64,000 nucleotides of DNA from Owenia fusiformis. Lineage: Eukaryota > Annelida > Polychaeta > Sabellida > Oweniidae. Shown here one piece after another: positions 23,440 through 36,500 of this stretch. The notes under the pieces were generated by a model. That model saw only the letters and a list, made by a program, of their open reading frames with translations, made no database searches and was not told the DNA's origin. Made by a program: the position numbers and the translations under genes. The stretch lies in assembly GCA_903813345.2 (NCBI GenBank), contig CAIIXF020000007.1:15232714-15296713 (forward strand). The letters run 5' to 3'. Positions within the stretch are counted from its first letter, which is position 1; the number at the start of each line of letters is the position of its first letter.

Positions 23440-26400
23440 TTATAACTTAGGTAGCCCAGCAGTGATCTGACCTTCAATTCCACATTCATCTTTTCCTCTC
23501 AAGATCTTGAAGTAACCTGCAAAATAAAGCAATCGTAAAAAATCATTTTTTGCTTCATATTAAGTTAACAAACCCTATAATAAATCAAAATCAAGATCAA
23601 ACTAACTATCTACATTTGTACAATTTGTAGAAAAAACATGTACAAATATTAATTTGGAGATTTCGGATCCAGTGGAGTCAAAGCTTTTACAGTATGCTGT
23701 AAAAGTCTGCAAATATTGATTCTAACACAAACATTTTTGTACATTTGTATAACTGTAAAACCTGTTATGTGGAACACCTTTGGTACCTCTAAAAATGTTC
23801 AGCTTTGGTTCCACGTGTACTTTCATTAACATTAATTCTGTTGATCTTTGGACTCTGAAAAGTGTTCCATTTACAGATGTGTTCTACTTCTAGAGGTATT
23901 CCAATTTACATGTTTCAATGTATTATTTCTCAATTGTTACCTTTGTCTCCCCAGGTAGGGTTCCATGAGTTAGCAACCAACCAATATGGGGTTCCATTCT
24001 CCTCTCCCCATCCAAGGATCCTAATAGCATGTCCTCCTAGAGCTCTGCCAGACACATGTTGGTACACACCTGGAAAACCACCACTCTTGTAGGCATTAAT
24101 GCAACTAAATGATGATGTATTGATGGGATAGATATGTTTAAATTAGCAATGAGATAAATTACGTAGTGAACCACTGTTTAAGGGATGAAAATATTCAGAT
24201 AATGACAATATGACCTAACTTTTTATGGTATGATAAAAAGCATTGACAAATACGAATTCGCTTTGAAAATCAACTTGTTAAAATATTCAGTATTTCCATT
24301 TGTTATACTGTAAACGTACGCAAAGGTAAATGTTTTAAATTGAAATAATTTCTACCAGCTAATCAACCTACCAGATTTGTATGTTGGGAAGTCAGCGTAT
24401 ACAGTAAAAGCGCCCTCTACTGGTCCATTGGTCATGATCTCAGTCTGAATCTGCTCCACAGTGCGACTCACTGAGTATGCACTCTTGCCTGGAATATAAT
24501 ATACCCAATTCTGTATGTTGTATGAATAATATTTGAAATATTTGTGCATTAATGGTTTGCTCTGGAAAATAAGTCTCATAGAATTTATTTAGTATAAATA
24601 AACTATTTTAAGAAAAAATGATATTGAAGACTAAACAATCCACTGATCTGTTTCTAACATACAATGTGTATATCTGGACAACTGAGGAAAAAATGTACAA
24701 ATGATACAAACGCACACAAAACATCTTGGAAATATTATTTTACCATAATGTTTATCCTGTTTGTATGTCATGTTGAATCCAGTCTCGCATTTTTTCTCAC
24801 ACTTGGGTGTTGGGTACTCAGACTTTCCACATGGGGGGTATGGTCCACTGACATGGTGCTCACATTTAGGGAGAGTGTAAGGACGGCAGCCCTATAAATA
24901 AACAATGAGCAATAAAACGATACAGATGTGAGAAACATTTTGATTTTGGTTATATGGTATCTAAAGCGTTTTTCTCTGAGAAAATGGCAAATTGTTGAGT
25001 GTTTATAAGAGAATACCTTCAATTAAGGTGGGCAATAACATTTTTTGTATGGTTCTACCTCACTGATTTATAACGGAATACAGACCCAAAGGAGCCCTCT
25101 TGAAGAGAAAGGGACTTTGAATTCAAGTGTATAAGACAGTGACTTACAGTCTTGGAATTGTACTGTCCTCCTGATACGAGACCCTCTACTTGCCAATACT
25201 TCCAGGCTGCTGCAGGGAAACCTCCATTACATCTACAACAAATAAACACAAATATACTGTGGTTCAAATTCTTCTCGGAGGAATTTTCTTCATTGTGTTG
25301 TGAACCTGGACTACACATAACAATACAAGAACCCATATACTTCATCTTCTACAATCTACGTGTATCAATTAACTTACCAAACTTTCAATTGCCTGTATGT
25401 TGGCTCTTGAAAATTTTCTGGCAAACTTTGTGATTTGAGATTTATGCATTCAGCGTTAAGACATGTAAGAGAGAAAGGATTGTAAAATATATGTCATATA
25501 CATTTTTCTAATGAAAGATATGAAGTAACGCACCCATTACCACATAAATGGCAACAAGACAGCAGATCCTCTGAGGAGACATGTATGTTCACTTTGCCCA
25601 TGGATGCAATACAGTAACGGTCAGACATTGCCTCAACTGCACCAAAAGCCTGGAAAAAAGAACAAATTTGCTTCAACATGATATAGACATGCTACATTGT
25701 ATGAATCATATCAATGTATCATTAATACATGAAATATATACTAGCAATGCTAGTCTTTAAAATATCTTTTAACCATGAACAGACATTTTGTGTCACCCTG
25801 CATAATGACTTCAGAAAATTTTAATATGAACAGACATTTTGTGTCACCCTGTAAAGTGACTTACCCAGCAAGATCCACAGTCAGATTGATCTCTAATCTC
25901 TGCAATGGTTGGGCAGTTGGACCACTTGGTGCGAGAGTCGAAGGAGTCGGGGATGGAATTAGGGGTAATATCATGGACTTTTTCCTCTAGGATAGGTCCT
26001 AGTTCACCCTCAATAACACCACATAGACGCTTCACAAATTCCACACTCTTTCCCTTGAAAGCTGGACCTGCCTAAAACATATGATCAACAATATGCTTAA
26101 ATTCTTTTTTATAGCAATACTTTCTTCAAATTTTACACTGAGCCAATTCACATGTGCAGCAATAGATGTCCTTGATTATATCATACAAGAATTACAGAAT
26201 TAATTTTTTACATTTCACTTTTTGCTTATTAGTAAAGTCCCCAGGGGGTTTACTCACCTAGGAAATCTAAAGAAATCACTGATATATGTATATAGATTCA
26301 TTCAATTGTAAAATAACTGATAAATAACTTCATGAGCTTCACTCTTATTTTCAAACCTTGACAAACTGATAATCAACATGAGTAAACATTAAATTTGGAT

Positions 26401-27009
26401 ATCTCATTTATCTGTAAGTGTATGTTGACCTATGTTAAAGTCACCTCAAATCTTGACAATCATTGTGTATTTATGATAGTATGAGTTGAAAAGACCAATT
26501 TCAACCCCATTGTCTTTAAAACAAGTGTACTTCTATGTTAACAGGTTGTTTGAGAGATTCTTATTGTATTCTTATTGATATCTTACTTTTTAATTTATAG
26601 GTTCATTAAGTTTGAAAAACCAGCTGACAAGATCTTACATATAAAACACATGTAAATGTGGGGAGGTAGTATTATAAAAAAGTTTCAATCTTTTTAAAAC
26701 AAAATGTCAGAATCCTAAAACACACGTTTAAGCACACACAGTTTAGTAAATAACATGTTTTTTGAACCATATCATGTATACATTGATACATGAACATGTA
26801 CATGTACATGTACAGTACACAGCCACATTGAACTGAACTTAATCCATATTCAAAATTCAAATGTTAAAGGGGCTCACCTTCCATGTAGTCTCTACTTCAT
26901 AGTTGACATAGTCTATGATCTCATGTGAGAGTGCCTCGTGGTGTGTTGGGATGAACTTCAGTGGGGTAGAGGCAACTAGGCCTACCATACACAGTACTAG
27001 AGCTAGCAT
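23440..27009 (-). CDS. CTSB: Cathepsin B (papain-family lysosomal cysteine protease), intact paralogue
   Basis: Eight coding exons join to 336 residues: 27009-26878, 26071-25865, 25649-25534, 25232-25148, 24891-24744, 24488-24372, 24069-23941 and 23516-23440 (stop 23442-23440). Every intron is GT-AG, and lengths and phases equal those of gene 1. There is a signal peptide ([14 protein letters not shown]), a short propeptide with VKRLCG, and the mature start near [10 protein letters not shown]. Catalytic Cys112 lies in SDCGSCW, His282 in [11 protein letters not shown] and Asn302 in VANSW. The occluding loop keeps CEHH, the His pair used for dipeptidyl carboxypeptidase activity. [12 protein letters not shown] is the usual cathepsin B disulfide region. 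It should be made as a secreted zymogen and sorted to lysosomes. It is about four fifths identical to gene 1 by hand count and compact at 3.6 kb. The conserved 5' exon is at 27635-27720. Confidence 0.96.
25775..25860. repeat. 53-bp direct duplication at the exon 2 donor of cathepsin B gene 2
   Basis: The phrase 'tgaacagacattttgtgtca' followed by 'ccctg' occurs at about 25775 and again at about 25828. The second copy abuts the splice donor of the active-site exon (25861-25864). It is a local tandem duplication within the intron; the donor itself is intact. Confidence 0.7.
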
Positions 27010-27634
27010 CCTGGAAATGAAAAAAACACATTGCATGTTGCTAGCTGGGACTTCTCAGTAAGATATCACACTCATAGACTATAATTTTGTATAAATACTG
27101 ATTTTTACAATTTGCAAGTGACTTTGGCTAAGATTCAAGTATCAAAATAATGTTTAGGGTATCGAGAATCAGCTTGGCCCAAAAGGTAAGGTAAAATACA
27201 GTATAACAAATCACTGAATATGAAAAAATAAAATTCGAGGTACATGTACAAAGTGGAGTAAAAGAAAATCATCTCCCATTCAAGGTATAAAGATATGCCC
27301 CTACTCCGCAATAGGGGACAATTCATAAATTGCAGTTCTCAATCACAGACACGGGAACAAGAGTTCATCCCCCTCCCACTCACTATGTATTAGGTAGATT
27401 CTTTTTACATTTGCAATACAGTGACGGGGGGGGGATTTAAATCTTCATGTGCCTGTGTTCTGAATACTAACAAGAAAATGATTCTCCCATGCAAACATGT
27501 TTTCTTCATAAAAATATGAGCATAATGCACAAAGGGAGTCAATCTGACATGCTAAAAACTGAAGTAAGAAGTAAACATTGCGACAAATTGGAACTGTAAA
27601 AAACATATCTCTGTTACACAAGTAAATTACTAAC

Positions 27635-27720
27635 CTGAATTATAACTTGTTGTCCAGTCGAGTCCTCTTCACGTCTCCTATAAGCAGATAAGTTGACAAC
27701 AGATTAGAACAATCAGAGAA
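27635..27720 (-). other. CTSB: Probable 5' non-coding first exon of cathepsin B gene 2
   Basis: Minus-strand sequence ending ATTCAG|GTTAGT matches 19221-19320 of gene 1 over about 85 bp. The intron from here ends at the acceptor right before the start codon (27011-27012). Conservation against diverged flanks supports a transcribed 5' UTR. The start site is not mapped. Confidence 0.6.
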
Positions 27721-27721
27721 A

Positions 27722-27749
27722 TCATGTGATTCACTATCAGTCATGTGAC
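27722..27749. promoter_or_regulatory. Two TCATGTGA E-boxes (M-box/CLEAR-like) upstream of cathepsin B gene 2
   Basis: TCATGTGA at 27722-27729 and GTCATGTGAC at 27740-27749 lie just upstream of the 5' exon. MiT/TFE factors (MITF, TFEB) bind TCATGTGA and GTCACGTGAC, and cathepsin B is a known target in vertebrates. The aligned region of gene 1 reads 'tcatagggg' and lacks both. Function is inferred. Confidence 0.4.
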
Positions 27750-28319
27750 AGAGTCTTATGACTTCCTGATACAGATAGAAATGTTTCAAAGTTGAAAAAC
27801 AAAGCAATTAAGCAATTAATTGTTCTTATCTTGTATTAAATGTGTACATGAGGATCTCAAGTACTTAAAATGCATCATAATTTGTCTACCAATACCACTG
27901 CTAGTCAATAAATCGACTCAACAGAATAAACATAAAAAAATCTTACAAAACCCAAACAGGAAGTAAACAATGAGAAGTTGCTACTTGTTAGAAATCATAG
28001 AAAAGCACAAGTGGCAACCATTCTACTGTGCATGTAAAGAAATTTTATTCTGATATTTCAAGCATATGCAACAATTCAAAGATTCAATGCAATGTTTTGA
28101 TTTTTATTTCAGATGTCACAACTTACTTTGGTGAAATATATAGCTATACATCTGTTTGGACTTGGCTAAGTGTATGGACTTTTAAAGGTCCCATCCAAAG
28201 AAAATATTTTTTAGATTCATTTTCTATTTTCAAGTCATTAAAGTTATTTGAAAGTTTTTTGACAAAAGTTAAACTTTCTAATCATCAAATATTCAACTTT
28301 ACTTTACATACTTTTGAAT

Positions 28320-29935
28320 TTTTAATAATTTTACACATACTCCCATTTTATCAATTACCTTATAATGTTCTCCATACTCCCATTATATCAATTACCTGAA
28401 CATAATGTTCTCCTTTCTCCCATTACATCAATTACCTTAACATAGTGTTCTTCATACTCCCATAATATCAATTACCTGAACATAATGTTCTCCATATTCT
28501 CATTATATCAATTACCTTAACATAATGTTCTCCATACTCCCATTATATCAATTTCCTTAACATAATGTTCTCTATATACTCCCATTATATCAACTATCTT
28601 AACATAATGTTCTCCATACTCCCATAATGTCAATTACCTTAACATGATGTTCTCTATATACTCCCATTATATCAACTATCTTAACATAATGTTCTCCATA
28701 CTCCCATAATATCAATTACCTTAACATAATGTTCTCTATATACTCCCATTATATCAACTATCTTAACATAATGTTCTCCATACTCCCATAATGTCAATTA
28801 CCTTAACATAATGTTCTTCATACTCCCATAATATCAATTATCTTAACATAAAGTTCTCCATACTCCCATTATATCAATTACCTTAACATAATGTGCTCCA
28901 TACTCCCATTATATCAATTACCTTAACATAATGTGCTCCATACTCCCATTACATCAATTACCTTAACATACTCCCATTATATCAATTACCTTAACATAAT
29001 GTTCTCCATACTCCCATTATATCAATTACTTAACATAATGTTCTCCATACTCCCATTATATCAATTACCTTAACATAATGTGCTCCATACTCCCATTATA
29101 TCAATTACCTTAACATAATGTGCTCCATACTCCCATTACATCAATTACCTTAACATACTCCCATTATATCAATTACCTTAACATAATGTTCTCCATACTC
29201 CCATTATATCAATTACCTTAACATAATGTGCTCCATACTCCCATTACATCAATTACCTTAACATACTCCCATTATATCAATTACCTTAACATAATGTACT
29301 CCATACTCCCATTATATCAATTACTTAACATAATGTTCTCAATACTCCCATTATATCAATTACCTTAACATAATGTTCTCCATACTCCCACTATATCAAT
29401 TACCTTAACATAATGTTCTCCATACTCCCACTATATCAATAATCACCTTAACATGATGTTCTCCATACTCCTATTATATCAATTACATTAACTAAATGTT
29501 CTCCATACTCCCATTATACATGTATCAATTACCTTAACATAATGTTATCCATACTCCCATTATATCAATTACCTTAACATAATTTTCTCCATACTCCCAT
29601 TATATCAATTACCAACATAAAGTTCTCCATACTCCTATTATATCAATTTCCTTAACATAATGTTATCCATACTCCCATTATATCAATTACCTTAACATAA
29701 TGTGCTCCATACTCCCATTATATCAATTACCTTAACATAATGTTCTCCATACTCCCACTATATCAATAATTACCTTAACATAATGTTCTCCATACTCCCA
29801 TTATATCAATTACTTAACATAATGTTCTCAATACTCCCATTATATCAATTACCTTAACATAATGTTCTCCATACTCCCATTCTATCAATTACATTAACAT
29901 AATGTTCTCCATACTCCCATTATATCTAATATAAC
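28320..29935. repeat. About 40-bp minisatellite, some forty units
   Basis: Head-to-tail copies of a unit containing 'cttaacataatgttctccat' and 'actcccattatatcaattac', with single-base variants (gttctcc/gtgctcc/gttatcc, ttatatc/ttacatc/ctatatc). Some units are shortened, for example 'cttaacatactcccattata'. Blocks of several units recur, suggesting unequal exchange or replication slippage. The array begins about 0.6 kb upstream of the cathepsin B gene 2 5' exon and lies between it and the LRR-Roc-COR gene. Confidence 0.95.
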
Positions 29936-30639
29936 TGTTAAGATCGCAAAATTGTAGTTCTAACAATCCTCATTTTATTACCTTCACTTTTTCTAAATAA
30001 TTGTCAAACAAACATAAAAATCAATCATTTATAAAAATAAACTGCCAGAACGGATGAACTTCTTATTTTAAGCAAAATAAACTAGTAAAATTGGAACAAT
30101 TTTCTGGTGTTTGCTAGTCTTTGTTGTCTATTTAATACAGACATATTGGTTATTACAGAACTACATTCTTGCAGCAAATAGAAAGATGGCAGGATGATTC
30201 AACTAGACCTTTACCATAGAGATCACAACAACCTTTTACTCCACAGGCGGTTTGTAAATATATGAGATAATATTCTAAATTCTTGGAATTACCATTTGAA
30301 AGTGAGTCACAAGTCACGAGCTGAAAGTAAATAAAAGATAAAAATGTAGGAGTACGGTGCTCTTCATAACAATAGAAGCTCAGAAACGAGAGCATACTTC
30401 AATATTGAATAGAAAGGGTGAGTTCACATTTATCATCTCTTCTACATTCTATGTATGTATGAGCATATCACCTGATGTGACATATTTATGTCTCTTGTAT
30501 TTTATGTTTTTGTTAAGAGTCACTTGTACTTGTATGTTAGTTATGAGATTAATTATGTTATAATTAATCACATATATTTTTACTAATGGGATCAATTATA
30601 AATGGGATCGCAATATGGCAATGATATGTATTATAAGGT

Positions 30640-31056
30640 GAAATATATAAGGGTTATGTACAAGGAGGTTTGGGATATACTCTATATCCAAAACCAGTCG
30701 TACATAACTGGTGTATCTCATACTTGAGTGGGTTTGGGGTTCCACCTTTTTCAAATGACAAGATAGGCCTATACTGTAAAAGCACAATTTATATTTATAA
30801 CATTTTCATAATATTCCTTTAGTTCAATACAATGAAATTGTAACATTCAAATCTTTTAACAAATTTCTAACTTTTAAATGTCAAAACTTTTAAAATTTTT
30901 AAAACTTTTTAAAAATTCCTGGGAGCGGGATGGATATATTATATCTGCCCACATTTGGCCTGGAGTGGGACATATACAATATATCCTGCCCACTCCTAAG
31001 ATATGGCATATATTCCCGGGTGATATCTTCCCCAAACCCACTCAAGTATGAGATGC
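30640..31056. repeat. Inverted-repeat element with GTATCTCATACTTGAG ends, copy B
   Basis: Second copy of the element at 11655-12117. Inverted ends lie at 30713 and 31056, with the same 'caaatgacaagataggccta' interior and 'gggagcggga' and 'cattcccggg'-like blocks. The shared 'atataagggttatgtac' extension on the left begins near 30645. No coding capacity. Confidence 0.75.
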
Positions 31057-33538
31057 AGATGGTTACTGGTATTCCCCTTTTGGTCATCACTATAATAATC
31101 TGTGCATGCAAAATTTAAGGTAGTTCTGAATGTTCAGAAATTTGAATGATTTCCTAATTTGAGACCTTTGCTCGTATATGAGACCTATATCTTGCTGTAA
31201 TTATGCAAGCTTTGTGCAAAATTGAAAACTGTATGGAATAAATTAATATCCACCTGACAATAACATGGGACTCCAATCAACATATGGTACTACCTTAACG
31301 CCAAATGAAGGTATAATAGTAGTTCAAACAACAAGAGGTTCATTTGAAAAGAAACCCCAATAACTGATATTTATCATGTACCTGGAAAGGGTTGGTGAAT
31401 GTTCTACATTTCTGATCTTACCAGAACAAATAAAAGTTGCAGGATATACATCTAGGCCTATTCAGAGCTTTTCCACCCAGACAGATTTTTTATTACAAAC
31501 ATTGGAAGAAATAGAATAAAACATATTACATATTGATCATGAGGTAGAATACCTTTCGTCAGAACTAGCCTACGAGATCAATAAAAACATTGTCGTTGTA
31601 CAGCAATATTTGCAATATTCAAAGCTAAGGTCACATTGACATGGTAGAACTTGGTCAAGTGAGATGAACGCCCTTGCCATAAACCATATAAATTAGACTT
31701 CTAATATGATAGATATTAGTGATTTCCTGCTATATTATATCAACGCACAGTATAAAAACATTTCAATCATTTACTATATCCATACAGTCATTGATGAGAT
31801 AAAGCTATAATGTTATGTTATCAATCTACCTAGATGTCTGCAATCATTGGATTAATTATGCTAAGCACATCTAGGAACTTGTTTTTTATAATTCTAAACA
31901 TCTGTTTTGATATGACTGTTTTACTTAATGAGGAAGTTGTACTTGAAGGAAAAAGTAAGCCAGAATAAAAACAGAATAGTATCAAAAATGAAAAATTTAA
32001 TTTCAGATGAAACACTATAAAATGGGAACAAACGGACATATTCATCTCAACGAACACATGGCCTCGAACAAGAGAGTGCTGCCAGCAAATGCATAGTTCT
32101 GGGAACATTGATGTTATTAAAAGACACAGAGGCATTGGTACCCAGGTACCTATGTAGTCTTCAAAGCATCCATATATCTTGTGAGTAAAAGCCACATAGT
32201 AACATCAAATCTAATTGGTAGGCTATTCTATTTCTTCACTGTTTACATTTTACTGTATATACCCTTTAAATATCAAAATCTTTGTTTAAATCTAAATGAC
32301 TGACACTGTTTTGTTTTATTTTTGATGGTAAAACTAAAAGTACCTATATAAAAGAATTGTAGATTTGTTTAGGAAATGAATGAATTGTGTAATTTCTTAT
32401 GTGTCACTTCCCTATGTTAATTGACAAAACACTACATACATTTTAGAACTAAGAACACTGTCTGTTAACAGGGATGGTTTTGATACCATTTGATATTTTT
32501 ACATCTTGAGGTGCAAATCATATTTATTTATTGACAATCAGGTTCTGGCTTTTATCTTAACATGAAATTTTAAAATATGGTTATTTAATTGCTTGTTTGA
32601 TTTATTTTGTACAAATTGTTATATAAAGTTTTGTTCCTGCTTTGATTCTAAGAAGGCATGATTGAGTGTAGGAGTCATTATGATATTTGAGCATAGAAAA
32701 AATATACACTGATACATACACTTTGCAACTTGTGACCTTGGATTAAAGACTGTTCTTCATTCTTGGCAGTTTGAACTAGCTCAATAAGAAAATGTATTTA
32801 TATTTATCTGAGTACGAAAATTTATAACAAAAACATATAAATCTATAACAAAAACATATTTGAATTTATTTCATTTTGACAATATGTTGATCAAAATGAC
32901 ATTTTGACCTGCTTATATTGTTTTCACGAAATATAGAAATTCCATGACTCATGGCACAGCGTAAGTAGGTCAAAATGATGTACTTTTACATCAGTTTTTC
33001 TTCCATTCAAACCAGGGGGGGGGATTAACCTAAGAGTTTAAAGATGACCTACGCTTGTACTGAGGATGACATATGTCTCTAATTGGTCAAAATTGACTAA
33101 CAAAAATGGCACTCTGCAAAATTTTCGAAATACTTTTCGAATAATATTATGTTAATTCCTGTCATGTTTACCAATATCATAGCTTCTTATTTCATATCAA
33201 GATAAAGAAAGGTGTATGGAATTTACCTCAGAATATACCTACATTAATTAAAACATCACATCAAAGCATAGTATTTGGAAAATAGCCAGTGAAAATTTGA
33301 ACAAACGGACACGTGGTAAGCAAGAGACGTAATCTCCCTACTCTTAATTTAAACAAACCTCAATTTCCTAACTATACACATGCTTGATACCAAGTATAAA
33401 ATACCTACCCCATATTACTCAGTATCTTAAAGAGAAACCATGACTAACAGAAAGTCATAAGTCCATGCTATAAAGTAGCATGAATCAAAACTGATAATTC
33501 ATGTATCCTACATCTATCCTATTCCATCTTAATTTCAG
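31057..33538. other. Gene-free stretch upstream of the LRR-Roc-COR gene
   Basis: Unique-looking AT-rich DNA with a G run near 33015. It should contain the promoter and any upstream non-coding exon of the plus-strand gene, because a good acceptor (TTAATTTCAG, ending 33538) precedes the coding exon. I cannot place that upstream exon. The minus-strand 121-codon frame at 31830-32195 has no recognisable features. Confidence 0.5.
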
Positions 33539-33584
33539 AAAACAAAGCAAATCATAACAGTGAAAGTGTCACAAACCAGTAACA

Positions 33585-36500
33585 ATGTCTATCAAAAGAA
33601 TATCCAGCAAAAATATACTTGATGAAAGTAACAAACAGCTAACAGAATTGCCACATGACATTTTTAAACCAAAGACATCAGTAGTGAATCTTTCTAGAAA
33701 TCAACTGATTGCATTACCAGATCAGATAAATGAACTAGAAAAATCACTTGAAAAACTGAACATTGAAAGGAACCAATTTTCAAATGTTCCAGAACAAATA
33801 GCAAACCTCAAAAATCTGACATGGCTACACATATCTAACAATCCAATAGATGAGATACCTGAAAACATTTGCCAGCTTGTGAAACTTCGATCCTTATTCT
33901 GCTGGTCAACATACATCACAGATTTGCCTTTCAAGTTTGCACAGTTGCAGTCATTACAGCAACTTGATATATCCCATAATAAACTGACACATTTGCCTAG
34001 CTGTGTGTATGAACTGAAGAATTTGATCTGGTTGGACTTTGATGATAATCAAATTTCAGAGATTGATCCTAAGATAGGAAACCTAACAAAACTAAAGACA
34101 TTGCGTGTTCATAAAAACAAACTTACATCATTGCCAAGTGAGATATCAAAGCTGCAATTGAGGGAGCTGAATGTATCACAGAATAATATTGACTTTAAAT
34201 CTTTTGAGGAAGTAATAAGCAAATTGAAGTCATTGGAAATATTAGATTTTGAGAGATGTGGTGTAAGCAGACTTCCCGAATCTATCACAAAACTTGTAAA
34301 CCTGAAGACATTTGGTTGTTTCAACAACCCTCTGCAATACCCTCCAGAAGCAATATGCACAGATGGCATGCAATCGATTAAAAGTTACTTCATTGAAACA
34401 AAGAACCACGCAAGGCTGACTTCCAAGCAAAAAGTAGTATATGTGGGAGAAACATTAGCAGGGAAAACATCCCTCATCCATGGATTAACGAAGGGTGTTT
34501 CTCAACTCACAAGAATTGAAGACAGAACGAGAGTCCTTGAAAAGACCAACTGGGACATTGCAAGTGAACACATCGAAATTGTCAACTATGATCTTGGTGG
34601 AAATGAAATATATAGGCCAACACATCCTTTGCTGCTGTCACAAAGAGCAATCTATATTCTGACCACTGATATCTATAGCTTCATGAAAGAAGATGACAAA
34701 GATGATGCTTTTAAGGAGAAAATCTGGTTCTGGTTACACAAGCTGCAGGACTATGTACCAGGCTCGAGAGTTATAGTGGTTGCTACACACTTTGATCTCT
34801 GTGAAACGGACAAAGAAAAGGAAGATGCCAGAGATACACTGAATACTATCAATCAAAAGATAAAAGCAGAGGTAGAAAAAATTGAAGTGGATATCGATCG
34901 AAAACTGGAGGATGCCCAACGTGAAATAAAAGAAATAGAAGGTAACATAAATGAGAATAATGGAGAAGATATCAAAGCTTGGCGAATGAAGGAAGAACGG
35001 CTGAAAAAACTACAGGGGAAAATTCTACATGTAGAGGATTCCTTTCTCATCAGCTCTAATGAAGACCTGACTGGCGTGTCAGATTTGAAGAGATGTATTT
35101 TGAAGTATTCAAGGGAAAATCAAGTTTATGTCTCAGAGCAAATGTTCAAATTCATGAAGGAACTTACACATCAGAGTTTATGTGAACCAAAAAGACTTTC
35201 CATGAGAGAAAAGGATCTATCCAACTTCATGACAACACGAAGGAGTTCTCTAAAGAATCTGAAGCATAAGATGCGACAGAAACCTGAGGCTTACAAACAG
35301 AAAAAGGTTCTCACTCTTCTGAGCCTCATGGGGGAAATCCTTTACTACCCTGACCAGGATGCTCTCCAAGATGTCATCTTTCATAACATTGATAGGATGA
35401 TAGAGCTACTTAGGGCCATCTTTAGACATGATAGGGAACTGTTCAATAACGTCAACTATGACAAAGACCATATTATCATAACTTGTTGTGGATCCAAACA
35501 GAAATTTGAGGACATGGAAAGAGATTTCAGAGTAAATGCCATACTCCACAAAGGATTTTTTCTGTATCTTTGCCATAATGTAGCAAATAATGAAGAGGCA
35601 GAAATAATGCTGGAGGTCCTACAGAAGTTCAACCTGTGCTTCAAATTTGATAGCAGTAATGAATCCCTTTATCATTTTCCATGGTATCAAACCCAATCTG
35701 ATGGTATCTGCATACATCAACAAAACAGATACCAGTTAACGCTTGAGATCCACTTCACACGGTCTATCCCTGATAAGTACTTCAAGAAAGTAACTGTACT
35801 TCTTCAAAAGTACATCGATCCATCTGGGCGCAGAATATCCACACATATCTCATGTGGAAAGAAAGACTATACTGAAATATGTGTAGCAAGAAAACACTCA
35901 AATGGAAAGTACTTCATGCCAGTTCGCTTATATGGCATAGACATTGAAGACATCTGGAGGACACTAATGGACTTGTACAAGGATATGATTAATCTCCTTG
36001 TCCAATGGCCAGGGGTTTACTATGATGTCTACTTAGTATGCCCACATTGCCTGAGAACCAACCAAGAAGATCCTTTCAAGTACAATGCGGAAGCGGTTTT
36101 GAAGTTGCAGTATCCCAAGGGTAAAAAGAAGCATTCATGGAAGACCTGTGAGAAGGAGGGTGTGAAACTTCCTGCTGCTCTGGTGTGGCCTGTATTATAT
36201 GATCCTGGTAAGCAAACATGATTCATAAAGGTTTCTTTTTCAAAATACCCTCACAACGTGGAGAATGGTAGAGTAGAGATTGTTAGAATTGCAAACAGCC
36301 CCTACAATTTTAATGTTTTAATGTTTGTTCAGCCTGGTCACTTATTCTTTTTTCAAAGGTACATTCAGCTAAACAGAGTGAGGCAATTCACCTGTACTAG
36401 CCTACTAGATTATAAAATGTGCCAGATGTATTTTTAGGTGTGGAAAACAAAGAGAAAGAGGATTACAAGCAAGACCTCAAAAGCTATGAATCTTTCACTC

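Noticed and set aside
28320-29935. CRISPR-like appearance of regularly spaced repeats
   Set aside because: Units are contiguous, there are no unique spacers, and the window is animal DNA with spliced genes. It is a minisatellite.
31830-32195. 121-codon minus-strand frame upstream of the LRR gene
   Set aside because: Hydrophobic and Cys/Phe-rich as expected from AT-rich antisense DNA; no motif or splice context.
33722-36226. Several minus-strand open frames of 60-86 codons across the LRR-Roc-COR exon
   Set aside because: They are antisense shadows of a strongly supported coding exon.
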